From Peptococcaceae bacterium (GTDB lineage: Bacteria; Bacillota; Peptococcia; Peptococcales; Peptococcaceae): DNA of 38,812 bases. Within the stretch, counting starts at the first letter, position 1, and the number at the start of each line of letters is the position of its first letter. Under the pieces are notes generated by a model. That model did not search any database. It worked only from the letters and a program-made list of their open reading frames with translations, and was not told the DNA's origin. The translations under genes were made by a program, and so were the position numbers. The stretch lies in the NCBI GenBank assembly GCA_017547685.1, contig JAFYPD010000063.1, positions 1 through 38,812 of the forward strand, read 5' to 3'. Positions 1 through 7,633 of the stretch are shown piece by piece.

Positions 1-19
1 ATTTTAGAAAATATAAGAG

Positions 20-33
20 TTTAGTATACTAAA
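20..33. promoter_or_regulatory. 14-bp perfect palindrome before the response regulator
   Basis: TTTAGTATACTAAA reads the same on both strands and ends 19 bases before the GTG start of the LytTR regulator. It contains TATACT (25-30), which could be a -10 element, so a bound dimer would block or position RNA polymerase. This could be an operator; the binding protein is unknown, and a palindrome differs from the direct repeats usual for LytTR proteins. Confidence 0.4.
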
Positions 34-52
34 ACAGCAGAGGTGATGAACT

Positions 53-766
53 GTGATAATTGGAATATGTGAGGATCAGGCGGAGCTGCGCGGGGATTTG
101 CGGAAAAAAATAGAAAAGCAGAATCTGAGTTTTCCTTATCAGGTTTTTGGATATGCATCTGGTGAGGAAATGCTGAACAGTGGGAATGCATTTGATCTTG
201 TGTTTCTGGATATTGAGCTGGAAGAAGAGCTAAACGGGCTTGAAATTGCGCAGAATTTACAGCAGCGGTTTCCGGATATTATGATTGTGTTTGTATCTGG
301 ATATACGAAATATGTGCCGTCGGCGTTTCATTTAAAAGCATTTCAGTTTTTGCTGAAGCCGGTGGATGATGCTTTGTTTGCAGAGGAATTCCTGCGCTGT
401 GTAAAACATTACCGGATGGAGCATGATTTGTTCCGAATTTTGACCGAAGGCGAAGTAATCGAAGTGCCGATGAAAGAGATTTTATATATTGAATCGGACG
501 GACGAAAAATTCTGATTCATCTGCGAAGTGGAAAATGTTATGAAATGTACGGCAAAATCGGGGAGCAGGAAGAAAAACTGGCGGTGCACTATTTTATACG
601 GGTACACAAAAGTTATCTGGTAAATTGCAAGTATATAAAGAAATTAAACGATGAAACGGTAATCGTATCGAAATCCAGAACGGCTGAGGAACTGGTTCTG
701 CCTGTCAGCCGACGATGTCGAGCAAATGTACGGGGAAAATATCATCAGTTCTTTTTTGAGGGTTAA
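53..766 (+). CDS. LytTR-family response regulator (AgrA-like)
   Basis: A cytoplasmic DNA-binding response regulator of 237 residues. Residues 1-120 form a receiver: acidic pair E7-D8, phosphoacceptor D53 in LVFLD, and K102 in FLLKP. Residues 130-236 are a LytTR DNA-binding domain, with the typical IxVP, ILYIESDGRK and VHKSYLVN segments. The start is GTG at 53, behind an AGAGGTG ribosome site. The kinase gene starts 3 bases after the stop, so the two are co-translated and form a two-component system. In AgrA/ComE relatives the signal is often a peptide, but no agrB, agrD or peptide exporter lies downstream; upstream is outside the window. Family assignment is firm, target genes are unknown. 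Confidence 0.93.
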   Translation: MIIGICEDQAELRGDLRKKIEKQNLSFPYQVFGYASGEEMLNSGNAFDLVFLDIELEEELNGLEIAQNLQQRFPDIMIVFVSGYTKYVPSAFHLKAFQFLLKPVDDALFAEEFLRCVKHYRMEHDLFRILTEGEVIEVPMKEILYIESDGRKILIHLRSGKCYEMYGKIGEQEEKLAVHYFIRVHKSYLVNCKYIKKLNDETVIVSKSRTAEELVLPVSRRCRANVRGKYHQFFFEG

Positions 767-769
767 TGT

Positions 770-2086
770 ATGGACATAAAATTTTTGCTGGATATTGCCG
801 GCGTTAGTTTTGAAATTCTTATTGCATATCTGTTTTTTCGTATTTTTCTTATAAGGTGGCAGTTTGAAAAACGGTATGTGGCAGCGATTTTTTTACTTGT
901 ATTTGTATTAAAATTTTCAAGTTCTTATCTTTTAGATATTGCTTGGATGAAAACATGCTGGAGTTTTCTTTGCTATCTGATGCTGGCGTGCAGTTATCGC
1001 GGTACTATTGTCAAACGTATTACGATGACATGTTTTTTAATGATAATTAGTTGTCTACCCGAGTATGCGGTACACGCTGTGCTGATGATTTTTGCTGATG
1101 AAGTTTATGCAACAGGTGTCAATACGTTACAGGACTATGCACTTGGGATGTTGCTATCCAAATTGATTGAAGGTTTTCTCTGTTCGTTTTTGTACTATTG
1201 TCAGTTACGCAGGAAAGATAATTCTCTAAAAGATTTGCATATGAGATGGTATCTGGCATTTTTTATTTATCCATCAGTTACTATTCTAGTGATGGTTCAG
1301 AATTATCATCTGATTTTAGATGTAGACCAAATCGAATATGTACGTAACTTTCTATTTAGTGGTGTATTAATGATTTTATCCAATATTATAATTTTTCAGA
1401 TTTTGACGGAAATACATCGTCTGAAACAAAAAGAGTTATATGCCGAACTTGCTGAACAGCAGTTAATTGTGCAGGAAAAACATTATACTGCTTTGATTGA
1501 AAAAAATACCGCTATCAAAAAACATATCCATGACACAAAAAATTTTCTACTTGTCTTACAAAGTTATCTAAAACAGAACAAAAGTAATCAGGCTTTAGAA
1601 CAGATTGAAGGAATGTTAGATAACCTGGGGCAAAATCAGATGGAATATACGGGAAGTGCTGTTTTGGATACAGTGCTTTCTGCTAAAATCCATGAGGCAG
1701 AAAAACAGAAAATTAAGCTAGTTCCGGCGATTGCAATGTATGAACAGTTGTATATCCGGACGATTGATTTAGCGTTGCTTTTAGGAAATGCGCTGGATAA
1801 TGCTATCGAAGCGACAGCAAAAATAACAGATGAAGCAGAAAGAAAAATTCATTTAATTGTGAAAAGTCATCAGAGTATTTTGCATATTCGTGTTATAAAT
1901 TCAATTGCAGAACCGGTTATGATAGAAAGGAATGCGGTGCAAACTAGTAAATTGAATCGGGACATGCATGGATTTGGAATTCCAAGTATGAAATCTATTG
2001 TGGAGCAGTATAATGGGACATTTTTTATTGAAAGTGTAGAATCAACTTTTATATTAAATATCGTTCTGGAAAACCGGGAGAAATAA
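770..2086 (+). CDS. GHKL sensor histidine kinase (AgrC-like)
   Basis: A membrane sensor kinase of 438 residues. The first about 215 residues are hydrophobic, with six or seven membrane segments; a short coiled coil (about 215-245) leads to the histidine region. The phosphoacceptor is probably H254 in HIHDTKN, the arrangement typical of AgrC-type kinases. The ATPase domain has an N box (LGNALDNAIEA, N340 and N344) and a glycine-rich stretch, HGFGIPSMKSI. It lies 3 bases after its regulator and should phosphorylate it in response to an extracellular signal. A strong bidirectional terminator follows. The ligand cannot be read from the sequence. Base composition is more AT-rich than in much of the window. 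Confidence 0.92.
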   Translation: MDIKFLLDIAGVSFEILIAYLFFRIFLIRWQFEKRYVAAIFLLVFVLKFSSSYLLDIAWMKTCWSFLCYLMLACSYRGTIVKRITMTCFLMIISCLPEYAVHAVLMIFADEVYATGVNTLQDYALGMLLSKLIEGFLCSFLYYCQLRRKDNSLKDLHMRWYLAFFIYPSVTILVMVQNYHLILDVDQIEYVRNFLFSGVLMILSNIIIFQILTEIHRLKQKELYAELAEQQLIVQEKHYTALIEKNTAIKKHIHDTKNFLLVLQSYLKQNKSNQALEQIEGMLDNLGQNQMEYTGSAVLDTVLSAKIHEAEKQKIKLVPAIAMYEQLYIRTIDLALLLGNALDNAIEATAKITDEAERKIHLIVKSHQSILHIRVINSIAEPVMIERNAVQTSKLNRDMHGFGIPSMKSIVEQYNGTFFIESVESTFILNIVLENREK

Positions 2087-2128
2087 GCAGAATAAAAAAG
2101 ATGTTATATGACTAAATATCGATAAAAT

Positions 2129-2186
2129 TAAAACCGTCTTTTGTAATTTAGAGTTATTGTGCTCTAATTTACAAGGACGGTTTTTG
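2129..2186. terminator. Bidirectional intrinsic terminator
   Basis: A long stem pairs 2131-2153 with 2162-2183; the outer arms are AAACCGTC and GACGGTTT. A T-run follows on the plus strand and an A-rich run precedes, so it can end both the kinase transcript (+) and the ylbJ transcript (-), which converge here. Confidence 0.85.
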
Positions 2187-2196
2187 CATATAGATT

Positions 2197-3372
2197 TTAT
2201 ATCTGTTTTACCTTTCTACAAAATCGTATTCCGGCAGATAATATCAGTAAAAACAGAAGAGCGGCGAAGGGAAAGAGCCAGAGAGGATATGAAGATACCG
2301 AAATTATGGAGACGGTATCAGGCCGAATTACATGGGTGGACAGGATATCAGGAAATAACACGATTAAAAGAGGAATATAAAGTGCGGCTAAAAATCCCTG
2401 TACCGGGCGGCAGAGACAGTATAAACGGGATGAAATATTCTGACCGGCTAAAATACTGCTGACTTGTGCCTGGATTGATAAGCCGCTCCAGCCAAGAATA
2501 AAGCTGATAACCATTAGCTGTTCTAAAAGAGAAGCATGACACTGGGAGGCGGTTTCCGCACCCAGAGTCATTTCAAAAAGCCCGGCGCTCAATGCAGCAG
2601 ATAACTGCGGTGAAATCTGCATGACAGTGAGAATGCCTGCGAAGAAACGCTCTAAAAGATTTAGAATATGGGCTTTCTGGAAAAGGGAAAGCAAAACCGA
2701 AAACAGTAATACAAAGCCGCCAATTTTTACAATGCTGTCGATACCTTTCTGCACTGCCTGACCGAGTATAGAACCCGCTGGCTGATGGTGTGTTATCTGA
2801 TAACGGCGCATTTCCAGAACTGCGGTACGAAATAAATGTTGCGGCTGAATGGCAGCAGGTTCTGCCGGTGCCAGAAAACGAAGCAAAATGCCAATAGTAA
2901 GATTGGCAAGATAATGGGCGGCTAACAGCAATCCTCCAAGTTCCGGCCGATGAAGCATAGATATCGGAACAGAAATTAATAAAAACAGAGGGCTGGAATT
3001 ACTGGTAAATGCGGCAAGGCGGGCCGCCTCCTGCGAGGTGCAGAGTTTCTGCTCTTTTAATGATGTGGTAAGGATTGCGCCCATGGGAAAACCGGATGTA
3101 AAGCCTAAAGCCAATGCAAATCCAGCTTCTCCGGGAAGGCGAAATAGTGGACGCATGACAGGCTCTAATAGAATACCTAAAAACCGGACAAATCCCATAG
3201 ATAACAGCAAATCCGCCACAATAAAAAAGGGAAGCAGCGAAGGTAAAAGATGGGCCGCCCAGGTGGATAGTCCCCGGCAGGCTCCCTCATAAGCAGCTTC
3301 CGGATAACAAAGCATCAGAAGCGTTACTATTAAAACCAGCAGCATGAAAAAAAGCTCAGAGAATCGTTTCAT
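2197..3372 (-). CDS. ylbJ: Sporulation integral membrane protein YlbJ
   Basis: A polytopic membrane protein of 391 residues, highly hydrophobic, with the nucleoside-recognition (Gate)-like segments seen in YlbJ: HLLPSLLPFFIVADLL near the N terminus and LALGFTSGFPMGA near residue 90. In Bacillus YlbJ is a sporulation membrane protein needed for heat-resistant spores, so it hints at a spore-former. I use the ATG at 3372 because AGGTG lies 6 bases before it; the GTG at 3381 overlaps that ribosome site. It follows tmcAL by 40 bases on the same strand with no terminator between, so the two are probably one operon. The synteny with tmcAL/ylbM supports the call. Confidence 0.87.
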   Translation of the reverse strand: MKRFSELFFMLLVLIVTLLMLCYPEAAYEGACRGLSTWAAHLLPSLLPFFIVADLLLSMGFVRFLGILLEPVMRPLFRLPGEAGFALALGFTSGFPMGAILTTSLKEQKLCTSQEAARLAAFTSNSSPLFLLISVPISMLHRPELGGLLLAAHYLANLTIGILLRFLAPAEPAAIQPQHLFRTAVLEMRRYQITHHQPAGSILGQAVQKGIDSIVKIGGFVLLFSVLLSLFQKAHILNLLERFFAGILTVMQISPQLSAALSAGLFEMTLGAETASQCHASLLEQLMVISFILGWSGLSIQAQVSSILAGQNISSRLYCLCRPVQGFLAALYIPLLIVLFPDILSTHVIRPDTVSIISVSSYPLWLFPFAALLFLLILSAGIRFCRKVKQI

Positions 3373-3412
3373 TACAATCACCTGAGCTTATCATATGCAT
3401 GGTTTTTATGGT

Positions 3413-4627
3413 TTAGACTTTTACCGGCATCTGCAAAAGATCCAGATTGGCTTTCGGGCGAATTGCAGATGGATATGCGGTCATATAGAGGCTGGTTGCA
3501 CGGATATCCAGAGCCAACATACGCTGCGCATCTGTATTTAAAAGGCCGCGCTGTCGAGCCGGGCGCATAATAACCGGCAGTTGTGCTGTTTTTTTCATTG
3601 CTTTTAAAAGTTTCTGCCCGGTTTCGGTAAAGCCAAGTACACGAATATATTGCGGTGTGTTAAAAGCCATATCCTGTTTCATATTTAAAAGCAGATGGCA
3701 CAGGGTACGCTGAATACGTGTATAGGTGTACCGTTTAGATTTAATGGCTGCGCATAAATCGTCCAGTGTTTCGGTCTGGAATGCGGCATCATAGATTCGA
3801 TGCTCCAGACCTTCACTGATTTCAAGGATTTCTGACAATTCTTCCGGTGTGCTGCGTCGCAAAAGTGTGAAGATGGCCGGAGCAAACAATTCCATCTGCA
3901 TTGGTGCAAAGCCTTTATGCATATGTGTTTTCATAAGCCGGGCAACCAGCTCCGGCACCTGTTCTTCCCAGCTGGAATTCTGCTGCATAAGCAGTTTGCG
4001 GATAGCGGATGCACTGGCAAATGTAGAAGAATCAGATGGAAGGGAAGAGTCGTGATACTGGCCGCGGCGGGTTATCATAAGCGATTTCATAGAAAGTCCG
4101 CAGCGATGAATGGTTTCCAGATAATGCAGCGCCAGAATATTATTTGGCTGGCTGATTATATCGGCGCCGGAAATATTCTGTGTTTCCAGAGCTTTCTGTC
4201 TTGCCTGGGGAAAGGACAGGCCCGTTTGCAGATATTCCTGTAAAGTATTCTGGTATTCCGCTGGTTCTTCGGCCAGATAGGCGGCCAGATGGGTTAAATC
4301 GGCGGTATTTTCCGTTTCAACGCCGCAGGAAAGATACGGACAGATTCCGGTGGCCGCTAAAGTCTGCACCGCGCCTGAGGCAAAATATGCCGCGCTGCGC
4401 ACTGCAAAGGCTGCGGGAAGTTCTAAAACTAAATCAGCACCAGAGGTAAGCGCCAGTTCAGCCCGTGTCCATTTATCAAAAACGGCTGCTTCACCGCGCT
4501 GTGTAAAATTACCGCTCATCACTGCAATGACACCATCGGCTTGTGTTTGTGCCTTTGCCTCTTCAATATGATACTGGTGTCCGTTATGAAACGGATTATA
4601 TTCGGCTACAATCCCGATTGCCTGCAT
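3413..4627 (-). CDS. tmcAL: tRNA(Met) cytidine acetate ligase TmcAL (YlbM)
   Basis: A cytoplasmic enzyme of 404 residues that uses ATP and acetate to form N4-acetylcytidine at the wobble position of elongator tRNA(Met). The N terminus, GIVAEYNPFHNGHQYHI, holds the nucleotidyltransferase HxGH-type motif; TRRGQYHD and SSTFASASAIRKLL are further family signatures. The ATG at 4627 is preceded by GGGCGGTG 6 bases upstream and is preferred over the GTG at 4636. A promoter lies at 4693-4721 and ylbJ follows. In Bacillus subtilis ylbJ, ylbM, ylbN and rpmF are neighbours on one strand; here the first two are divergent from the last two. Confidence 0.92.
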   Translation of the reverse strand: MQAIGIVAEYNPFHNGHQYHIEEAKAQTQADGVIAVMSGNFTQRGEAAVFDKWTRAELALTSGADLVLELPAAFAVRSAAYFASGAVQTLAATGICPYLSCGVETENTADLTHLAAYLAEEPAEYQNTLQEYLQTGLSFPQARQKALETQNISGADIISQPNNILALHYLETIHRCGLSMKSLMITRRGQYHDSSLPSDSSTFASASAIRKLLMQQNSSWEEQVPELVARLMKTHMHKGFAPMQMELFAPAIFTLLRRSTPEELSEILEISEGLEHRIYDAAFQTETLDDLCAAIKSKRYTYTRIQRTLCHLLLNMKQDMAFNTPQYIRVLGFTETGQKLLKAMKKTAQLPVIMRPARQRGLLNTDAQRMLALDIRATSLYMTAYPSAIRPKANLDLLQMPVKV

Positions 4628-4692
4628 AAAATTCACCGCCCGGATGAAAAAATTTTTTCCGCATATGTATAACGGAAATGACAGTTACTAGC

Positions 4693-4721
4693 ATTCTAAT
4701 CCAGCTTAGGACGGATTGCAA
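4693..4721 (-). promoter_or_regulatory. Promoter of tmcAL-ylbJ
   Basis: On the minus strand TTGCAA (4716-4721) and TAGAAT (4693-4698) are separated by exactly 17 bases. The leader would be about 60 bases. This -35 variant recurs in the window. Confidence 0.6.
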
Positions 4722-4782
4722 GACTCTTATAGAAGAATTGTGATTTTCCGCAGTTTCCGGCAAGAACTTCGGTAATATTTTC

Positions 4783-4811
4783 TTGACAATCTGGTTCCGG
4801 ATATATATAAT
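4783..4811 (+). promoter_or_regulatory. Promoter of yceD-rpmF
   Basis: A perfect sigma-A promoter: TTGACA (4783-4788), 17 bases, TATAAT (4806-4811). The transcript would start about 50 bases before the yceD ATG. It is divergent from the tmcAL promoter about 60 bases away. Confidence 0.88.
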
Positions 4812-4868
4812 TATAAAGGTTAAGACTAGTGATTGCATTTGACAGAACTTCTGAAAAGGAGTGGCAGA

Positions 4869-5408
4869 ATGACGACATTGGAATTGGATATCAGTAAGAT
4901 TCGCAGTGTAAAAGGCAGTCGAGAATCGTTTCACCGGGAAGTTGACGACATGGATTTCTGGGATGCTGACTGGCAGCTGGCCAAGCAGTTAGCAGTAGAT
5001 GTGGAAATCAGTCATGAAGGCAAATTCCTGAATATGAAAGGACATCTCAGCACAGCCGTAAAGGGAAACTGTTCCCGCTGCTTAAAGCAGGTGACAGTTC
5101 CGGTGGAAAGTGATTTTGCAGAGCAATTGCTCTATGCGAAGGATGTATCGCTTTTTTCCCATTTAGCTGTTGGTGAAGTGGAAGAAAAGTATTTTATCTA
5201 TGATAACGATACTTTGGACATCACGGACATCATTCGGGAAAGCATACTGGCGGTTTTACCTCAGAAAGTATTATGCAGGGATGATTGCCGCGGATTATGT
5301 CCAAAGTGTGGAAAAAACCTAAATCAAGGTCAATGCGATTGCGATTTACATGAGGTAGATCCTCGTTTAGCCATTCTGGCAAAATTGAAGGAAACTGAGG
5401 AGGTGTAA
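4869..5408 (+). CDS. yceD: YceD/DUF177 family protein (YlbN)
   Basis: A cytoplasmic protein of 179 residues of the DUF177 family, which is nearly always encoded next to rpmF and linked to large-subunit rRNA or ribosome metabolism. It carries the family cysteines: CSRCL in the middle and a C-terminal group CRDDCRGLCPKCG followed by CDC, probably binding a metal. The ATG at 4869 is preceded by AAAAGGAG about 7 bases upstream; a TTG at 4833 in the same frame lacks a ribosome site. The rpmF ribosome site overlaps its stop codon, so the pair is translationally linked. Confidence 0.9.
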   Translation: MTTLELDISKIRSVKGSRESFHREVDDMDFWDADWQLAKQLAVDVEISHEGKFLNMKGHLSTAVKGNCSRCLKQVTVPVESDFAEQLLYAKDVSLFSHLAVGEVEEKYFIYDNDTLDITDIIRESILAVLPQKVLCRDDCRGLCPKCGKNLNQGQCDCDLHEVDPRLAILAKLKETEEV

Positions 5409-5411
5409 AGA

Positions 5412-5606
5412 ATGGGTGTAGCACCAAGTAAAAGATCTAAAGCAAGAACAAGAAGAAAAAGAACTGCATGGTCCAGACTGACCGCTGCCGGCACAATGGA
5501 ATGCCCACAGTGTCACGAACCAAAACTGCCGCACAGAGTTTGCCCTTCCTGCGGTTACTACAAAGGTCGTGAAGTAGCTGCAAAAACAGTTGCAGCTGCA
5601 GAATAA
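5412..5606 (+). CDS. rpmF: 50S ribosomal protein L32
   Basis: A 64-residue ribosomal protein with the L32 N terminus MGVAPSKRSKARTRRKR and two CxxC pairs (CPQC and CPSCG) that form a zinc ribbon. It starts 3 bases after yceD, with GAGGAGGTG overlapping the previous stop. The fatty-acid genes (plsX, fabH or fapR) that often follow rpmF are absent; a terminator closes the unit. The four-cysteine form needs zinc. Confidence 0.97.
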   Translation: MGVAPSKRSKARTRRKRTAWSRLTAAGTMECPQCHEPKLPHRVCPSCGYYKGREVAAKTVAAAE

Positions 5607-5617
5607 TAAAGCATGAG

Positions 5618-5652
5618 AGCAATCAGTGAGAAATCGCTGGTTGCTTTTTTAT
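5618..5652 (+). terminator. Terminator after rpmF
   Basis: AGCAATCAGTGA (5618-5629) pairs with TCGCTGGTTGCT (5634-5645), 12 bp including G-U pairs, around a GAAA tetraloop, followed by six or more T. Confidence 0.9.
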
Positions 5653-5679
5653 TTTCAGTAAAGATATAATAGAGGTGTA

Positions 5680-5702
5680 GGGGACGATGCCCACGTCGCC
5701 CC
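5680..5702. repeat. Short GC-rich inverted repeat
   Basis: GGGGACG and CGTCGCCCC flank ATGCCCA in an otherwise AT-rich spacer between rpmF and the gene remnant. It resembles the remains of a dispersed intergenic hairpin, but only one copy is in the window. No gene is visible in 5653-5789. Confidence 0.35.
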
Positions 5703-5789
5703 GTGATATCCATAAACGATTGAAATTATCATCGAATACATAAACCATTTGGAAGAAAAGTTTACAGTGTAAAAAGAGAGGGTATTTTT

Positions 5790-5942
5790 ATGCATATTCT
5801 TGTATTAAACGGAAGCCCCAAAGCCGGCAGCAAAATGAACGAAGGCATGATTGCCCCGTACAAAAAAATGCTGGAACAGGCAAAGAAACAGGCGAAGAAA
5901 ACCAGCAGAAAACGTGTTTTGAAGATTGGGAAAAAGAAATAA
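5790..5942 (+). pseudogene. Small ORF, likely remnant of a flavodoxin-like reductase
   Basis: A 50-residue reading frame starting MHILVLNGSPKAGS, which is the phosphate-binding N terminus of NADPH-dependent FMN reductases and flavodoxin-fold oxidoreductases (usually 180-210 residues). The remaining 36 residues are lysine-rich and do not continue the fold, so most of the gene seems deleted. AGAGAGGG 8-15 bases upstream is a good ribosome site, and a terminator repeat follows 9 bases after the stop, so a short peptide may still be made. A trace in the same frame, LAEKLAQAIE then stop (6006-6038), lies beyond the terminator and may be leftover C terminus. The call rests mainly on the N-terminal motif. 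Confidence 0.4.
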
Positions 5943-5951
5943 GCATAAACC

Positions 5952-6003
5952 AAAACCCGTGCATCTGCGGCTGAGCGTATCAGCTGCGGTGCGCGGGTTT
6001 TTT
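5952..6003 (+). terminator. Hairpin repeat copy 1, acting as terminator
   Basis: A strong hairpin with outer arms ACCCGTGCA / TGCGCGGGT, an inner 10-bp stem (CTGCGGCTGA / TCAGCTGCGG), a 5-base loop GCGTA and a T-run. It is nearly identical to copies at 8690, 10224 and 17945. Confidence 0.85.
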
Positions 6004-6102
6004 ATCTGGCTGAAAAACTGGCACAGGCAATCGAATAGCAGGTAAAATATAAAAAATTTTTTATGGGTAACAACGTGTGCTTGTAGAATGAAGGCGGCAC
6101 GA

Positions 6103-6131
6103 TTGCAGCGCAGGAAAGAAACAGGTATAAT
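6103..6131 (+). promoter_or_regulatory. Probable promoter of the SulP operon
   Basis: TTGCAG (6103-6108), 17 bases, TATAAT (6126-6131). The -10 is perfect; the -35 matches only TTG. The rest of 6004-6175 shows no other gene. Confidence 0.5.
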
Positions 6132-6175
6132 ATTTCTAAAATATTCTGATTTGAGAAAAAGGGGCTATAACGGAG

Positions 6176-7621
6176 ATGTATTTGAAAAAAGAACTGAGAG
6201 AGTGGTTCGGCAATGCCAGAGGTGACATTCTGGCTGGTCTGGTGTCATCCTTTGCTGTGATTCCGGAAGTGGTGGGGTTTTGTATTGTAGCTGGGATCAG
6301 TCCAATGATGGGGTTGTATGCCTCGTTCTGGCTGACAGTGCTGATGGCATTTATCGGCGGCCGTCCGGCCATGATTTCGGCAGCAGCCGGGTCGATGGCA
6401 CTGGTGATTGTGAGTCTGGTGCGGGATTACGGGCCGGAATATCTGATGCTGGCCACTATTTTATGCGGCATCATTATGTTTATTCTAGGGCTGTTGAAGG
6501 TAGGCAACCTGATTAAGCTGATTCCGAACAGCGTACAGATCGGGTTCGTTGATGCGCTGGCGATTATGATTTTTATGTCACAGATGGGCAATTTTGAGGG
6601 CGAAAGCTGGCCGATGTTTGCGCTGGTAGCGCTTGGAATTGTGATTATTTATCTGTTTCCACGTGTCACGAAAGCAGTGCCTTCCACTCTGGTGGCTGTG
6701 GTCATTGTAACTGCCATTGCGATTGTATTTGATGCGCCGGTGCGCACCATAGGCGATATGGGGAATATTACAGCGGCACTGCCGCCATTTCATATTCCAG
6801 ATGTACCGCTGACGATGGAAACATTGATGATTGTACTGCCGTATTCTGTTTCGCTGGCGCTGGTCGGGCTGGTGGAAACCCTGCTGACCTCAAAAGTCAT
6901 TGATGAAATGACCGACAGTACCGGTGACCGCAACCGGGAATGCCGCGGGCTGGGGATTGCCAATATTGTGTCCGGCTTTTTCAGCGGCACCTGTGGCTGT
7001 GCGATGATCGGGCAGGCCATTGTAAATGTAAACTCCGGCGGCCGCGGCCGGTTATCCAACTTTGTATCCGGTGCGTTTCTGATGGTACTGATTTTCATTC
7101 TGAATGATTTACTGGTACAGATTCCGCTGGCCGCACTGGTAGCAGTGATGATTACCGTATCCATTTCCACGTTTGACTGGGATTCGCTGCGGCGGTTAAA
7201 CCGTATGCCGCGCACCGATGCGCTGGTAATTGTGGTGGTGGTTTCCATTGTAGTGGCAACCGATAATCTGGCGTACGGCACAGTGATAGGGCTTGTATTA
7301 ACCGCACTGTTTTTTGCGATGCAGATGTCTAAAATTACAGTAGCGGAGCATCAGAATGGCGATACTGTGACGTATGCGGTACAGGGGCAGATTTTCTTTG
7401 CCTCCACGGAACCGATGATGAATGCCTTTGATTTTCGCAGCGAGGCCCGTCAGGTTGTGCTGGATTTTTCCCGGGCCAGATTGTGGGATGAATCGGCAGC
7501 GACAGCACTGAAAAAGGCAATGAACAAATTTGAAAGCTGTGGAAAACAGGTAACGGTACAGGGGCTGGATGAAAACAGTGTAACACTGGTGAGTACATTA
7601 TATGGTCCGGGGAAAGCGTAA
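6176..7621 (+). CDS. SulP family inorganic anion transporter with STAS domain
   Basis: A membrane transporter of 481 residues. Residues 1-390 hold about 12 hydrophobic segments, starting with the SulP pattern DILAGLVSSFAVIPEVVGF and GLYASFW. The C-terminal ~90 residues (from VTYAVQGQIFFAS) are a STAS domain, as in SulP sulfate, bicarbonate and related anion carriers. The substrate cannot be fixed from sequence. The ATG at 6176 lies against CGGAG with GGGG further up; a TTG at 6182 has GGAG at ideal distance and could be the true start (two residues shorter). The next gene begins 12 bases after the stop, so this unknown protein is probably co-expressed with the transporter. Confidence 0.9.
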   Translation: MYLKKELREWFGNARGDILAGLVSSFAVIPEVVGFCIVAGISPMMGLYASFWLTVLMAFIGGRPAMISAAAGSMALVIVSLVRDYGPEYLMLATILCGIIMFILGLLKVGNLIKLIPNSVQIGFVDALAIMIFMSQMGNFEGESWPMFALVALGIVIIYLFPRVTKAVPSTLVAVVIVTAIAIVFDAPVRTIGDMGNITAALPPFHIPDVPLTMETLMIVLPYSVSLALVGLVETLLTSKVIDEMTDSTGDRNRECRGLGIANIVSGFFSGTCGCAMIGQAIVNVNSGGRGRLSNFVSGAFLMVLIFILNDLLVQIPLAALVAVMITVSISTFDWDSLRRLNRMPRTDALVIVVVVSIVVATDNLAYGTVIGLVLTALFFAMQMSKITVAEHQNGDTVTYAVQGQIFFASTEPMMNAFDFRSEARQVVLDFSRARLWDESAATALKKAMNKFESCGKQVTVQGLDENSVTLVSTLYGPGKA

Positions 7622-7633
7622 GGGGGAAACAGT

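Noticed and set aside
4153..4934. Minus- and plus-strand reading frames inside or across tmcAL and its promoter
   Set aside because: They lack ribosome sites, resemble no protein, and run against the well-supported tmcAL and yceD genes.
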